NCBI RefSeq assembly: GCF_019049755.1
Contig: NZ_JAFMOS010000629.1
Location: 1 to 38,598, forward strand
DNA length: 38,598 bases
DNA from: Rahnella perminowiae
GTDB lineage: Bacteria > Pseudomonadota > Gammaproteobacteria > Enterobacterales > Enterobacteriaceae
Reading direction: 5' to 3'
A program made the position numbers and the translations under genes. The notes beneath the pieces were generated by a model, which was given only the letters and a program-made list of their open reading frames with translations, searched no databases and had not been told where the DNA came from. Below are positions 1-10,027 of the stretch, one piece after another. How positions within the stretch are numbered: the first letter of the stretch is position 1; each line of letters opens with the position of its first letter.

Positions 1-65
1 TGAACGTATCGTGCTGTGTTAATGAATATAGCTTAATTCGGCGAATGTTAATTATTTAGCTTAAA

Positions 66-92
66 ATAAAAAAAGGCCACCCGAAGGCGGCC
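66..92 (-). terminator. Rho-independent terminator of the sdh-suc operon
   Basis: Read on the minus strand, a GC-rich stem (GGCCGCC against GGGTGGCC) is closed by a TTCG tetraloop and followed by about eight T residues. It lies about 75 bases after the sucD stop and is the natural end of the long sdh-suc transcript. Stem, stable loop and T tract are all directly visible. Confidence 0.85.
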
Positions 93-165
93 AACATGTC
101 GAATCTTTTTTTATAAAAATTGACTTAACCCGTACCGGCGGTTTACCAATACGGGTGGGTAATAC
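66..165 (-). ncRNA. Candidate SdhX-like 3' UTR small RNA
   Basis: The roughly 100-base 3' UTR of sucD contains a first stem-loop (CCCGTA pairing with TACGGG, 129-155) followed by the operon terminator (66-92). That is the general shape of an Hfq-dependent sRNA. In E. coli the 3' UTR of this same operon is processed into the sRNA SdhX (RybD), about 100 nt long. Position, length and structure agree, but I could not compare base by base with SdhX, so homology is an inference. Confidence 0.45.
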
Positions 166-1038
166 TTATTGCGGAAGCAGTGATTTCACGGCTTCGCCGA
201 TATCGGCCAGGCTGCGAACGGTTTTAACACCTGCGGCTTCCAGCGCTGCAAATTTCTCATCAGCAGTGCCTTTACCACCGGCAATGATGGCGCCAGCATG
301 GCCCATACGTTTGCCCTTAGGCGCAGTAACCCCTGCGATGTAACCCACAACCGGTTTAGTCACGTGCGCTTTGATGTACGCTGCGGCTTCTTCTTCGGCG
401 TTACCGCCGATTTCGCCGATCATGACGATCACTTCAGTCTGCGGATCTTCCTGGAACAACTTCAGGATATCGATGAAGTTAGAGCCAGGGATCGGGTCAC
501 CGCCGATACCGACACAGGTAGACTGGCCGTAACCGTAATCCGTGGTCTGTTTAACGGCTTCATACGTCAGCGTGCCTGAGCGGGAAACAATACCCACTTT
601 ACCTGGCAGATGAATGTGGCCCGGCATGATGCCGATTTTGCATTCACCCGGCGTGATCACCCCCGGACAGTTTGGCCCGATCATCACCGCATCGCTCTGA
701 TCCAGTTTCACTTTAACCACCAACATATCCAGGGTCGGAATGCCTTCAGTGATACAGATAATCAGTTTAATGCCAGCATCCAGCGCTTCCAGAATGGAGT
801 CTTTGCAGAACGGCGCCGGAACATAAATCACAGATGCCGTTGCGCCGGTGCTTTCTACCGCTTCACGCACGGTGTTGAACACAGGCAGACCCAGATGTTC
901 GGTGCCACCTTTGCCCGGTGTTACACCGCCAACCATTTTTGTACCGTATGCGATGGCTTGTTCGGAGTGGAAAGTCCCCTGGCTACCGGTGAAACCCTGG
1001 CAGATAACTTTGGTGTTCTTGTTGATTAAAATCGACAT
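166..1038 (-). CDS. sucD: Succinyl-CoA synthetase, ADP-forming, alpha subunit
   Basis: SucD, with SucC, interconverts succinyl-CoA and succinate with substrate-level phosphorylation of ADP in the TCA cycle. The protein is 290 residues, matching the family. It has the N-terminal CoA-binding Rossmann fold, with the start [10 protein letters not shown] and the [10 protein letters not shown] loop, and the phosphohistidine motif GHAGAI with His247. Its ATG overlaps the sucC stop by one base (TAATG), so translation is probably coupled. It is the last gene of the operon and is followed by a strong terminator. Nothing is truncated or unusual. Confidence 0.98.
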   Translation of the reverse strand: MSILINKNTKVICQGFTGSQGTFHSEQAIAYGTKMVGGVTPGKGGTEHLGLPVFNTVREAVESTGATASVIYVPAPFCKDSILEALDAGIKLIICITEGIPTLDMLVVKVKLDQSDAVMIGPNCPGVITPGECKIGIMPGHIHLPGKVGIVSRSGTLTYEAVKQTTDYGYGQSTCVGIGGDPIPGSNFIDILKLFQEDPQTEVIVMIGEIGGNAEEEAAAYIKAHVTKPVVGYIAGVTAPKGKRMGHAGAIIAGGKGTADEKFAALEAAGVKTVRSLADIGEAVKSLLPQ

Positions 1039-2204
1039 TATTTCCCCTCCACTGCCGCGACAACTTGTTGAGCCGCATTCGTCAGGCTGGTCGCTGCAAT
1101 GATGTTCAAACCGCTGTCTGCCAGTTTTTTGGCACCCAGCTCGGCATTGTTACCTTCAAGACGCACCACAACCGGCACGCTGACGCCCACTTCTTCCACC
1201 GCACCGATGATACCGTCGGCGATCAGGTCACAACGTACGATACCGCCGAAGATGTTTACGAAGACGGCTTTGACTTTTTCATCGGACAGGATGATTTTGA
1301 AAGCTTCGGTCACGCGTTCTTTGGTTGCGCCACCGCCGACATCGAGGAAGTTAGCCGGTTCGCCGCCGTGCAGTTTCACGATATCCATGGTGCCCATTGC
1401 CAGACCGGCACCGTTCACCATACAACCGATATTGCCGTCGAGCGCAACGTAGTTCAGTTCCCACTGCGCAGCCTGAGACTCACGGGCATCTTCCTGACTG
1501 TAATCACGCATTTCACGCAATTCCGGCTGACGGAACAAGGCGTTGCCGTCGGCACCCAGTTTGCCATCGAGGCAGATCAGGTCACCTGCGGTAGTCACCA
1601 CCAGCGGGTTGATTTCGATCAGCGCCAGATCGCGCTCAAGGAAAATGTTCGCCAGCCCCATGAAGATCTTGGTGAACTGCTGAACCTGCTTACCGCTCAG
1701 ACCCAGTTTGAAAGCCAGCTCGCGGCCCTGATACGGCTGCGGACCTGCCAGCGGATCAAGCGCCACTTTGTGGATCAGGTGCGGGGTTTCTTCCGCCACT
1801 TTCTCGATTTCCACGCCGCCTTCGGTAGACGCCATGAACACCACGCGACGGGAGCTGCGATCCACTACCGCGCCAAGATACAGTTCTTTATCAATATCAG
1901 TGGCGGATTCAACCAGGATCTGGTTAACCGGCTGACCGCTGGCGTCTGTCTGGTAAGTCACCAGACGCTTGCCCAGCCAGTGCTCAGCAAAAGCACGGAT
2001 TTCTTCTTTGCTTTTAACCACTTTCACGCCGCCCGCTTTACCGCGTCCACCGGCATGAACCTGACATTTCACCACCCACGGACCGGCACCGATTTTCGAT
2101 GCAGCCTCTTCCGCTTCACGCGGGGTGGAACAGGCGAAGCCCGTTGGTGCTGGCAGGCCGTAGCGCAGGAACAGCTGTTTCGCCTGATACTCGTGTAAAT
2201 TCAT
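1038..2204 (-). CDS. sucC: Succinyl-CoA synthetase, ADP-forming, beta subunit
   Basis: SucC is the nucleotide-binding beta subunit of succinyl-CoA synthetase. It is 388 residues long, the usual length. The N-terminal ATP-grasp domain opens with [12 protein letters not shown], the glycine- and lysine-rich segment [13 protein letters not shown] follows near residue 50, and the C-terminal flavodoxin-like domain carries [10 protein letters not shown]. It sits 100 bases after sucB, across a spacer with a small stable hairpin, and overlaps sucD by one base. The start codon is ATG and agrees with the family N terminus. Confidence 0.98.
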   Translation of the reverse strand: MNLHEYQAKQLFLRYGLPAPTGFACSTPREAEEAASKIGAGPWVVKCQVHAGGRGKAGGVKVVKSKEEIRAFAEHWLGKRLVTYQTDASGQPVNQILVESATDIDKELYLGAVVDRSSRRVVFMASTEGGVEIEKVAEETPHLIHKVALDPLAGPQPYQGRELAFKLGLSGKQVQQFTKIFMGLANIFLERDLALIEINPLVVTTAGDLICLDGKLGADGNALFRQPELREMRDYSQEDARESQAAQWELNYVALDGNIGCMVNGAGLAMGTMDIVKLHGGEPANFLDVGGGATKERVTEAFKIILSDEKVKAVFVNIFGGIVRCDLIADGIIGAVEEVGVSVPVVVRLEGNNAELGAKKLADSGLNIIAATSLTNAAQQVVAAVEGK

Positions 2205-2248
2205 GATGTTCTATCCATTCTTATTCGGTAAATAGGAAGGCTTATCAG

Positions 2249-2266
2249 GGCACAGCGAACTGTGCC
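2249..2266 (-). other. Intercistronic hairpin between sucB and sucC
   Basis: A perfect 7-bp inverted repeat (GGCACAG / CTGTGCC) with a CGAA loop lies in the sucB-sucC spacer. It has no T tract, so it is more likely an mRNA stability or processing element than a terminator. The left arm can also pair, over 10 bp, with 2291-2300. Confidence 0.5.
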
Positions 2267-2304
2267 GCAGATTTTTCGATCTCTCATCTTTCGCTGTGCC
2301 GGGA

Positions 2305-3534
2305 CTAGACGTCCAGCAGCAGACGAGCCGGATCTTCCAGCATCTCTTTAATGGTCACCAGGAAACCGACAGACTCGCGGCCATCCACCAGACGGTGATC
2401 ATATGACAGTGCCAGATACATCATTGGCAAAATCACCACCTGACCATTCACTGCCATCGGGCGATCTTTAATGGCATGCATGCCCAGAATGGCGCTCTGC
2501 GGCGGGTTGATGATCGGCGTGGACATCAGAGAACCAAAGACACCGCCGTTGGTCACGGTAAAGTTACCGCCGGTCAGTTCTTCCACTTTCAGCTTGCCGT
2601 CACGGCCTTTGATGGCCAGTTCTTTGATTTGCTTCTCGATATCTGCCATGCCCAGCGTATCGACATCACGCAGAACCGGTGTGACCAGACCACGTGGCGT
2701 GGATACCGCAATGCTGACATCAAAATAGTTGTGGTAAACCACATCATCGCCATCAATAGAAGCATTCACTTCCGGATAGCGTTTCAGCGCTTCAACCACA
2801 GCTTTCAGATAGAAAGACATGAAGCCCAGACGTACACCGTGACGTTTTTCAAAACCATCACCGTACTGCTTACGCAGATCCATGATGGGCTTCATATTGA
2901 TTTCGTTGAAGGTGGTCAGCATCGCCGTGCTGTTTTTGGCTTCAAGCAGACGCTCAGCAACACGTTTACGCAGACGGGTCATCGGTACCCGTTTTTCGCT
3001 ACGTGAACCCAGAGCCGGTGCGGCGCTGGTGGCAGCCGGTGCCGCTGCAGGTGCCGCGGCTGGCTTCGCATCCTTGGCCTTCGCCAGGTGCTGTTCAATA
3101 TCTTCACGGGTCAGACGACCACCGACACCGCTGCCTTTGATGGCGCTGGCATCCAGAGAATGTTCAGCAATCAGACGACGGATAGCCGGGCTGAGTGCGT
3201 CGTTGTTCTCTTCTTCCAGTGCTGCTGTGTGGCGTGCCGCAGGAGTCGCTTCTTTATCGGAGCTTTTCTCAGTGCTTGGCTTGCCGCTGCTGTTACCCGG
3301 ACGAATACGCGCCAGGATCTGACGGGAAATGACCGTCGCACCTTCGTCTTCGATAATGCTGTCCAGAATACCGGCTTCACTTGCCGGCACTTCCAGAACC
3401 ACTTTATCGGTTTCAATTTCTACCAGTACATCGTCACGCTCAACACTGTCGCCCGGCTTTTTGTGCCAGGTGGCAACCGTCGCATCCGCAACGGATTCAG
3501 GAAGGTCAGGGACCAGAATATCTACGCTACTCAT
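2305..3534 (-). CDS. sucB: 2-oxoglutarate dehydrogenase E2, dihydrolipoyl succinyltransferase
   Basis: SucB forms the core of the 2-oxoglutarate dehydrogenase complex and passes the succinyl group from SucA to CoA. From the ATG at 3534 the protein has 409 residues. The order is a lipoyl domain with the lipoylated Lys44 in [11 protein letters not shown], a peripheral-subunit-binding domain around residues 108-150 ([10 protein letters not shown] to REDIEQHL), an Ala/Pro-rich hinge, and the catalytic domain ending with [11 protein letters not shown], whose His is catalytic. An in-frame TTG two codons upstream is less likely because AAGGA lies 6 bases before the ATG. It follows sucA after 46 bases. 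Confidence 0.97.
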   Translation of the reverse strand: MSSVDILVPDLPESVADATVATWHKKPGDSVERDDVLVEIETDKVVLEVPASEAGILDSIIEDEGATVISRQILARIRPGNSSGKPSTEKSSDKEATPAARHTAALEEENNDALSPAIRRLIAEHSLDASAIKGSGVGGRLTREDIEQHLAKAKDAKPAAAPAAAPAATSAAPALGSRSEKRVPMTRLRKRVAERLLEAKNSTAMLTTFNEINMKPIMDLRKQYGDGFEKRHGVRLGFMSFYLKAVVEALKRYPEVNASIDGDDVVYHNYFDVSIAVSTPRGLVTPVLRDVDTLGMADIEKQIKELAIKGRDGKLKVEELTGGNFTVTNGGVFGSLMSTPIINPPQSAILGMHAIKDRPMAVNGQVVILPMMYLALSYDHRLVDGRESVGFLVTIKEMLEDPARLLLDV

Positions 3535-3580
3535 TATCAATCCTTCTTATGTTCCATATAGTTAACTGACGCCAACGCGG

Positions 3581-6388
3581 TTATTTAACGTTCAGCGCAT
3601 CGTTAACCAGATCTTGCTGTTGCTTCTGGTGAACGGACATGTAGCCCACTGCCGGAGAGGCAGAGGCCGGGCGTCCTGCGTAACGTAAAGAAGCCCCGAA
3701 AGGAATCACTTCACGGAAATTGTGCTGGCTGCAATACCACGCGCCCTGGTTCAATGGCTCTTCCTGGCACCAGACGAAATCATGAACGTGTGAGAATTTC
3801 TCAAGCACTTCCTGAATTGCCTTGTGCGGGAACGGGTAAAGCTGCTCGATGCGGACGATCGCCACATCGGTTTGCTCGTTTTTGCGACGTTGTTCCAGCA
3901 GGTCGTAATAAACCTTACCGGAGCACATCACCACGCGCTTGACCTGTTTTGGATCCAGTTCGTCGACTTCGCCAATCGCAGGCAGGAAGCTGCCGTTAGC
4001 CAACTCATCAAGCGTAGAAACCGCAAGAGGATGGCGCAACAGTGACTTCGGTGACATCACGATCAGCGGACGGCGCATACCGCGCAGTGCCTGACGACGG
4101 ATCATGTGGTAAACCTGCGCCGGGGTAGACGGGATACAGACCTGCATATTTTGCTCAGCGCAAAGTTGCAGATAACGTTCCAGGCGCGCGGAGGAGTGCT
4201 CCGGTCCCTGCCCTTCGTAGCCGTGTGGCAACAACATCACCAGACCACACATGCGGCCCCATTTCTGCTCGCCGGAACTGATGAACTGGTCAATAACCAC
4301 CTGCGCACCGTTGGCGAAATCACCGAACTGCGCTTCCCAGATAGTCAGGGTGCGCGGTTCAGCCGTGGCATAACCGTATTCAAATGCCAGCACCGCTTCT
4401 TCGGAAAGCACGGAATCCCAGACGTTGAACTCGCCCTGGCTGTTATGAATATTAGCCAGCGGCACGTACACGGAACCGTTTTTCTGGTTATGGACCACGG
4501 CATGGCGATGGAAGAAGGTGCCGCGACCGGTATCTTCACCGGAAAGACGAATCGGAATACCTTCATCGACCAGCGTCGCGTAGGCCAGGTTTTCTGCACC
4601 ACCCCAGTCGAATTTCTTATTGCCCTCTGCCATCTCGTTACGGTCAGCATAAATCTTGGCCACGCGTGACTGCATTTCAATCGCATCCGGCACATGACTG
4701 ACACGACGCGCCAGTTCCTGCAGACGTTTCAGCTCAACCTTGTTCGGGTAAGCTTCATCCCACTCATGGTTCAGATACGGTGACCAGGTGAAAGTGTGCA
4801 TGTCATTCTGACGCCACTCTTCCACTACGCATTCACCAGCATCCAGCGCATCACGATACAGGTTGACCATTTCCGTGGCATCTTCGAGGCTGGCCACGTT
4901 TTGCTCAGTCAGGACATCAGCGTAGATTTTGCGTGGCGTCGGGTGTTTCTTAATCTTGTTGTACATCAGCGGCTGGGTTGCGCTAGGTTCGTCGGCCTCG
5001 TTATGGCCGTGGCGACGGTAGCAAACCAGGTCGATCATGACGTCACGTTTAAAGGTGTTACGGAAATCCAATGCCAGGCGGGTTACGAAAGCCACCGCTT
5101 CAGGGTCATCGGCATTGACGTGGAAAATCGGTGCCTGCACCATTTTCGCAATATCGGTACAGTAATCGGTAGAACGCGCATCTTTCGGATTCGAGGTGGT
5201 GAAACCCACCTGGTTATTGATGACGATACGTACGGTGCCGCCCACTTCATAACCACGTGCCAGCGACATGTTCAGGGTTTCCTGAACCACACCCTGACCG
5301 GTAATCGCCGCATCACCGTGAATGGTGATTGGCAGAACCATGTTGCTGCGCGCTTCGTCCAGACGATCACGACGGGCACGAACAGAACCGATAACCACCG
5401 GGCTGACGATTTCGAGGTGCGACGGGTTAAACGCCAGCGCCAGATGCACCATGCCGCCTTCGGTTTCCACATCAGACGAATAGCCCATGTGGTATTTCAC
5501 ATCACCGGTACCCAGATGTTCTTTATGCTTGCCGGAGAATTCGTCGAACAAATCCTGCGGCTTTTTGCCCAGCACGTTGATCAGTACGTTCAGACGGCCA
5601 CGGTGCGCCATACCCAGCACCACTTCACGGGTTCCGTTTTTGCCGGCATGACGGATCATGTCTTTAAGCATCGGCACCAGCGCATCGCCACCTTCGAGTG
5701 AAAAGCGTTTTGCACCCGGGAATTTCGCGCCCAGATAACGCTCCAGACCTTCTGCTGCGGTCAGCTCTTTCAGGAACGTTTTCTTTTCATCATTGGTGAA
5801 GCTCGCACGCCCGGCCACGGATTCGATACGCTGTTGGATCCAGCGTTTCTCTTCGGTGTTGGTGATGTGCATATATTCTGCACCAATGGAACCGCAATAG
5901 GTTTGCTTCAGGGCTTTATACAGCTCGCCGAGCTGCATGGTTTCCTTGCCAATGGCAAATGAACCGACGTTGAAGGTTTCCTGGAAATCAGCTTCAGTCA
6001 GATGGTGGAACGCCGGATCCAGATCGGGCACGTCGTCCAGTTTCCACAGACCAAGGGGATCAAGGTTCGCGTTCTGATGACCACGGAAGCGGAAGGCGTT
6101 GATTAACTGCAGCACCTTGACTTGCTTGGCATCCGTTTGCGGATCGCTGATGGAGGAGTTGTAACGTGACGCGTCTTTCGCCAGGCGGCGGAAGTAGTCC
6201 CGTGTTTGAGAATGGAGTTGCTCTGGTTTCACACCCACTGTTGGTAGCTGTTTAAAAATCGAACGCCAGCTATCGTCAACGGAACCAGGATCGGTTAAGT
6301 AGTCTTCATAGAGTTGTTCTATGTAAGACTGGTTCGCACCCGCCAGATAGGAGGAATCCAGCCAGGCCTTCATTGCGCCGTTCTGCAT
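3581..6388 (-). CDS. sucA: 2-oxoglutarate dehydrogenase E1 component
   Basis: SucA is the thiamine-diphosphate-dependent decarboxylase that commits 2-oxoglutarate to succinyl-CoA. It has 935 residues, about the length of the E. coli enzyme. The N terminus MQNGAMKAWLDSSYLAGANQ is typical. The thiamine-diphosphate-binding fold is visible in HGDAAITGQGVVQETLNM and in the GHNEADEPSATQP region, and the C-terminal transketolase-like domain follows. It is the first gene after the sdhB-sucA spacer, where a separate suc promoter is proposed at 6664-6692. Confidence 0.98.
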   Translation of the reverse strand: MQNGAMKAWLDSSYLAGANQSYIEQLYEDYLTDPGSVDDSWRSIFKQLPTVGVKPEQLHSQTRDYFRRLAKDASRYNSSISDPQTDAKQVKVLQLINAFRFRGHQNANLDPLGLWKLDDVPDLDPAFHHLTEADFQETFNVGSFAIGKETMQLGELYKALKQTYCGSIGAEYMHITNTEEKRWIQQRIESVAGRASFTNDEKKTFLKELTAAEGLERYLGAKFPGAKRFSLEGGDALVPMLKDMIRHAGKNGTREVVLGMAHRGRLNVLINVLGKKPQDLFDEFSGKHKEHLGTGDVKYHMGYSSDVETEGGMVHLALAFNPSHLEIVSPVVIGSVRARRDRLDEARSNMVLPITIHGDAAITGQGVVQETLNMSLARGYEVGGTVRIVINNQVGFTTSNPKDARSTDYCTDIAKMVQAPIFHVNADDPEAVAFVTRLALDFRNTFKRDVMIDLVCYRRHGHNEADEPSATQPLMYNKIKKHPTPRKIYADVLTEQNVASLEDATEMVNLYRDALDAGECVVEEWRQNDMHTFTWSPYLNHEWDEAYPNKVELKRLQELARRVSHVPDAIEMQSRVAKIYADRNEMAEGNKKFDWGGAENLAYATLVDEGIPIRLSGEDTGRGTFFHRHAVVHNQKNGSVYVPLANIHNSQGEFNVWDSVLSEEAVLAFEYGYATAEPRTLTIWEAQFGDFANGAQVVIDQFISSGEQKWGRMCGLVMLLPHGYEGQGPEHSSARLERYLQLCAEQNMQVCIPSTPAQVYHMIRRQALRGMRRPLIVMSPKSLLRHPLAVSTLDELANGSFLPAIGEVDELDPKQVKRVVMCSGKVYYDLLEQRRKNEQTDVAIVRIEQLYPFPHKAIQEVLEKFSHVHDFVWCQEEPLNQGAWYCSQHNFREVIPFGASLRYAGRPASASPAVGYMSVHQKQQQDLVNDALNVK

Positions 6389-6516
6389 CGTGATCCCTTA
6401 AGCTTTGAAGCTTTAGTTTTCGCCGTGGTTAATAATATTGACCGTGATACACCGCGGTAAAACGGTTTTCCTTACTAAAACAGTTCGTTGGTTGAGCATT
6501 TGGCTCTTCAAGGAAC

Positions 6517-6554
6517 CTTCAAAAATCCGCCATGCGCGTGACTGATTTTTGAAG
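6517..6554 (-). repeat. 11-bp inverted repeat in sucA leader
   Basis: CTTCAAAAATC at 6517-6527 is the exact reverse complement of GATTTTTGAAG at 6544-6554, with a 16-base loop. It lies downstream of the proposed suc promoter, so it would form a stem in the sucA 5' UTR. No function is known to me. Confidence 0.5.
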
Positions 6555-6663
6555 TTGCCCTGCTTTTTAGTGCTGCCTTTTCAGATGTTTTCTAACACCC
6601 TGATTTTGACCCGGCTATCTTACTCCTGTAAGGCGCAACTTTGTTGCACTTGTTGCTATTTTG

Positions 6664-6692
6664 TTATTAAAAATTTACTTATTTGCTATCAA
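6664..6692 (-). promoter_or_regulatory. Candidate sucA promoter
   Basis: On the minus strand, TTGATA and TAATAA are separated by 17 bases, a good sigma-70 arrangement. E. coli has a secondary suc promoter between sdhB and sucA, which fits this position. It would give a leader of about 270 bases. Confidence 0.4.
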
Positions 6693-6748
6693 CGCCTCAG
6701 TTGCAACATTTGTAACTAAAGAAAGCGCAACGCACCTGGGGATAAATA

Positions 6749-6774
6749 ACAGCGGGAACCTGAGTTCCCGCTGT
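6749..6774 (-). other. Strong hairpin after sdhB
   Basis: A perfect 11-bp stem (ACAGCGGGAAC / GTTCCCGCTGT) with a 4-base loop begins 16 bases after the sdhB stop. No run of T follows on the minus strand, so it is better read as a 3'-end stabiliser or partial attenuator between the sdh and suc halves than as a full terminator. Confidence 0.55.
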
Positions 6775-6790
6775 GGCGTGGCATATCTTC

Positions 6791-7507
6791 TCAGGCACCG
6801 CGTTGTAGCAGCATCGATTTGATATGGCCGATAGCCTTGGTCGGATTCAGCCCCTTCGGACATACACTCACACAGTTCATGATGCTGTGGCAGCGGAATA
6901 CGCTGAAAGCATCGTTCAGATCGTCGAGGCGCGATTGTGTCTCGGTATCGCGGCTGTCGATCAGGAAACGGTAAGCGGCCAGAAGGCCCGCCGGGCCGAC
7001 AAACTTGTCCGGATTCCACCAGAAAGACGGACAGGACGTCGAACAGCAGGCGCAGAGAATACACTCGTATAATCCGTCCAGCTTTTCACGATCATCCGGC
7101 ATCTGTAAATGTTCACGCGCCGGAGGATTTTTCCCATCATTCAACAAGTAAGGCTTAATCTTCTCATACTGCTTATAGAATTGCCCCATGTCTACTACAA
7201 GGTCACGGACAACCGGTAACCCTGGTAACGGACGGATAACAATTTTCTTGTTGCCGTTACGCAGCGTCGAGACGGGTGTGATACACGCCAGACCGTTTTT
7301 ACCGTTCATGTTGACGCCATCTGACCCGCAAACCCCTTCACGGCATGAGCGGCGGAAAGCCAGCGTCGGATCCTGCTCTTTCAGCAAAATCAGCGCGTCG
7401 AGCAACATCATGTCGCGCCCTTCTTTGGCTTCCAGCACATAATCTTTCATGTACGGCACGTCATCGACGTCCGGGTTATAGCGATAAATCGAAAATTCAA
7501 TTTTCAT
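6791..7507 (-). CDS. sdhB: Succinate dehydrogenase iron-sulfur subunit
   Basis: SdhB carries electrons from the flavin of SdhA to quinone through three iron-sulfur clusters. It is 238 residues, the family length. The [2Fe-2S] ligands are in SCREGVCGSDG and the GLAC segment. The [4Fe-4S] and [3Fe-4S] ligands are in CILCACCSTSCPSFWWNP and in CHSIMNCVSVCPKGLNP. It follows sdhA after 19 bases. The next structure downstream is a strong hairpin. Confidence 0.98.
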   Translation of the reverse strand: MKIEFSIYRYNPDVDDVPYMKDYVLEAKEGRDMMLLDALILLKEQDPTLAFRRSCREGVCGSDGVNMNGKNGLACITPVSTLRNGNKKIVIRPLPGLPVVRDLVVDMGQFYKQYEKIKPYLLNDGKNPPAREHLQMPDDREKLDGLYECILCACCSTSCPSFWWNPDKFVGPAGLLAAYRFLIDSRDTETQSRLDDLNDAFSVFRCHSIMNCVSVCPKGLNPTKAIGHIKSMLLQRGA

Positions 7508-7526
7508 AATCTGTCTCCGCTCTGCC

Positions 7527-9293
7527 CTAGTATGTACGCGCTTTCGGCGGGAACGCTGCGCGAAGCTTAGGCTGCATGTTCACCTCACGGCGGGTCATGC
7601 TTTCTGTTTCCGGCTGATACAGCGTGTGGCACAACCAGTTCGCATCATCACGCTCAGGGAAGTCGAAACGGCTGTGTGCGCCACGGCTTTCGGTGCGGTA
7701 GTTTGCAGAGACGGCAGTGGAGAACGCGGTTTCCATCAGATTATCCAGTTCCAGGCACTCAACGCGCTGGGTATTGAATTCTGAGGACGTATCATCCAGA
7801 CGGGCAGATTTCAGACGCTCGCGGATCACTTTCAGTTCTTCCAGCCCTTTCGCCATCGCATCACCTTCACGGAAGACCGAGAAGTTGTTCTGCATGCACG
7901 CTTGCAGATCTTTACGGATAGCCACCGGATCTTCACCTGAACGGGTGTTATTCCAGCGGTTCAGACGTTCCAGAGAGACATCAATGTCATCCTGAGAGGC
8001 ATCACGGCTGTCACCCTGCTCTGCAATAGATTCCTGCAAATGCATGCCCGCTGCACGGCCAAACACCACCAGGTCCAGCAGCGAGTTGCCGCCAAGGCGG
8101 TTAGCGCCATGTACCGATACGCAGGCAATCTCGCCCACGGCGAACAGACCCGGGATCACTTCGTCCTGACCCTGTGCGTTAACACGCAATGCCTGACCGG
8201 TCACCTTGGTCGGAATACCGCCCATCATGTAATGGCAGGTCGGGATAACCGGGATCGGCTCTTTCACCGGATCGACGTGTGCGAAGGTACGCGACAGTTC
8301 GAGGATGCCAGGCAGGCGGGATTCCAGAACGTCTTTACCCAGATGGTCGAGTTTCAGTTTGGCGTGCGGGCCCCACGGACCTTCACAGCCGCGGCCTTCG
8401 CGGATTTCGATCATGATGGAACGCGCCACCACGTCACGACCCGCCAGGTCTTTGGCATTCGGCGCATAACGTTCCATGAAACGCTCGCCGTCTTTATTAA
8501 GCAGATAACCGCCTTCACCACGACAGCCTTCTGTTACCAGAACGCCTGCGCCGGCGATACCGGTCGGGTGGAACTGCCACATTTCCATATCCTGCACCGG
8601 AACACCTGCACGCAGCGCCATGCCGACACCGTCGCCGGTATTAATGTGGGCGTTGGTGGTGGACTGGTAAATACGGCCTGCACCACCGGTCGCCAGCACG
8701 GTCGCTTTGGCTTTGAAGTACACCACTTCACCGGTTTCAATACAGATTGCGGTACAGCCAACGATCGCGCCGTCCTGGTTTTTCACTAAATCCAGCGAAT
8801 ACCATTCTGAGAAAATTGTGGTGCCATTTTTCAGGTTTTGCTGATACAGCGTATGCAACAAGGCGTGACCGGTACGGTCGGCTGCGGCGGCGGTACGTGC
8901 CGCCTGTTCGCCGCCGAAGTTCTTCGACTGCCCGCCAAACGGACGCTGATAAATACGGCCATCGTCCAGACGGGAGAAAGGCAGCCCCATGTGTTCGAGT
9001 TCCAGAATCGCTTCCGGCCCGGTTTTACACATATATTCAATGGCGTCCTGGTCACCGATATAGTCGGAACCTTTTACGGTGTCATACATATGCCATTCCC
9101 AGTCATCCTCATGGGTGTTACCCAGCGCAACGGTAATACCGCCCTGCGCTGACACCGTATGGGAGCGGGTCGGGAAGACTTTTGAAATCAGGGCACAAGA
9201 CAGCCCCATTTGCGAAATTTGTAACGCGGCACGCATACCGGCGCCACCCGCACCGATAACGACAGCATCAAACTCTCTGACTGGCAGATTCAT
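7527..9293 (-). CDS. sdhA: Succinate dehydrogenase flavoprotein subunit
   Basis: SdhA oxidises succinate to fumarate on the cytoplasmic face of the inner membrane. The 588-residue protein has the dinucleotide-binding motif [14 protein letters not shown] near residues 11-24. The covalent FAD histidine is His45 in [10 protein letters not shown]. The substrate region HPTGIAGAG and the active-site segment around GRDVVARS are present, and the C terminus is FPPKARTY. Length and motifs match the enterobacterial enzyme. It lies three bases after the sdhD stop. Confidence 0.98.
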   Translation of the reverse strand: MNLPVREFDAVVIGAGGAGMRAALQISQMGLSCALISKVFPTRSHTVSAQGGITVALGNTHEDDWEWHMYDTVKGSDYIGDQDAIEYMCKTGPEAILELEHMGLPFSRLDDGRIYQRPFGGQSKNFGGEQAARTAAAADRTGHALLHTLYQQNLKNGTTIFSEWYSLDLVKNQDGAIVGCTAICIETGEVVYFKAKATVLATGGAGRIYQSTTNAHINTGDGVGMALRAGVPVQDMEMWQFHPTGIAGAGVLVTEGCRGEGGYLLNKDGERFMERYAPNAKDLAGRDVVARSIMIEIREGRGCEGPWGPHAKLKLDHLGKDVLESRLPGILELSRTFAHVDPVKEPIPVIPTCHYMMGGIPTKVTGQALRVNAQGQDEVIPGLFAVGEIACVSVHGANRLGGNSLLDLVVFGRAAGMHLQESIAEQGDSRDASQDDIDVSLERLNRWNNTRSGEDPVAIRKDLQACMQNNFSVFREGDAMAKGLEELKVIRERLKSARLDDTSSEFNTQRVECLELDNLMETAFSTAVSANYRTESRGAHSRFDFPERDDANWLCHTLYQPETESMTRREVNMQPKLRAAFPPKARTY

Positions 9294-9296
9294 TTA

Positions 9297-9644
9297 CTAC
9301 GCTCCCCAAACAACAATTGTTCCGTAAAGTAGGTAAACCACTAACACCACGACAATAGCCAGTTGCAGCACCAGTCGGACAGCCAGCGATTTCACATAGT
9401 CCGTTAACACCTGCCACATGCCGATCCACGCGTGTATCAGAATTGAGAGCAGCGCCAGCAGTGTGAATACTTTGGTGATGGAGGAAGAGAAGAAGCCATG
9501 CCAGACATCAAATGTCAGTTCCTGAGCCAGAACCACAAAGCCCAGAATATAGAGGATGTACAAGGTGAGGATAATTGCGGAAGCACGCAGTAACAGCCAG
9601 TCGTGCACACCATTACGCCCTAACGCAGAAACGTTGCTTACCAT
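9297..9644 (-). CDS. sdhD: Succinate dehydrogenase membrane anchor subunit
   Basis: SdhD is one of the two hydrophobic anchors that bind haem b and ubiquinone. From the ATG at 9644 it has 115 residues and three membrane segments (about 20-40, 55-80 and 90-113). His71 (haem ligand) and Tyr83 (quinone site) sit at the same numbers as in E. coli SdhD. The open frame extends upstream to 9806, but that part overlaps sdhC and is not SdhD-like. The start overlaps the end of sdhC by seven bases. Confidence 0.96.
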   Translation of the reverse strand: MVSNVSALGRNGVHDWLLLRASAIILTLYILYILGFVVLAQELTFDVWHGFFSSSITKVFTLLALLSILIHAWIGMWQVLTDYVKSLAVRLVLQLAIVVVLVVYLLYGTIVVWGA

Positions 9645-10027
9645 ACGAGGACTCCAGCCAGAATTGACAGCACGACGGTCAGACCGATTGCCACCTGGGC
9701 AGAACGGGTACCGGCAGCCAAACTCTCTTCGATATAGCCAAAATCCATCAGCAAATGGCGGACGCCACCGCAAACGTGATAGGCCAGCGCAGTGAGTATT
9801 CCCCAAAAGATGAATTTTACGAACAAGCTATTCATGATGGCGGCAGCATGTGCAAACCCTTCAGGAGAAGAGAGAGACAGGCCTAACAGCCAGAGGAGGA
9901 TACCGACGGCGACGAAGGTAATTACGCCAGAGACTCGGTGTAAGATGGACGCTATCGCAGTAACAGGAAATCGGATCGTTTGCAGATCCAGATTGACAGG
10001 TCTTTGTTTTTTCACGGTTTTGCCCAC
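9638..10027 (-). CDS. sdhC: Succinate dehydrogenase cytochrome b556 subunit
   Basis: SdhC is the larger membrane anchor. It has 129 residues with three membrane segments. Ser27 and Arg31 (quinone site) and His84 (haem b ligand) fall at the E. coli positions. It begins with GTG at 10027 rather than ATG. A second in-frame GTG four codons on is an alternative. The Shine-Dalgarno is weak (AAGAG), with GGAGG further upstream. It is the first gene of the operon, about 320 bases from a conserved promoter. Confidence 0.95.
   Translation of the reverse strand: MGKTVKKQRPVNLDLQTIRFPVTAIASILHRVSGVITFVAVGILLWLLGLSLSSPEGFAHAAAIMNSLFVKFIFWGILTALAYHVCGGVRHLLMDFGYIEESLAAGTRSAQVAIGLTVVLSILAGVLVW

Larger units (their letters stand above)
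6389..6790 (-). other. sdhB-sucA spacer, 402 bp without a gene
   Basis: This stretch holds a perfect 11-bp hairpin just after the sdhB stop (6749-6774), a likely sigma-70 promoter for sucA (6664-6692), and a second 11-bp inverted repeat (6517-6554) in what would be the sucA leader. GCAACA/TGTTGC-type short repeats lie around 6635-6710. I see no conserved open reading frame here. Confidence 0.6.

Noticed and set aside
1065-2198. 377-codon open frame antisense to sucC
   Set aside because: Same reason: a shadow of a core metabolic gene, with no conserved motif.
9645-9806. N-terminal extension of sdhD
   Set aside because: It overlaps sdhC in another frame, and the extra residues are unlike any SdhD. 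The ATG at 9644 gives the normal 115-residue protein.
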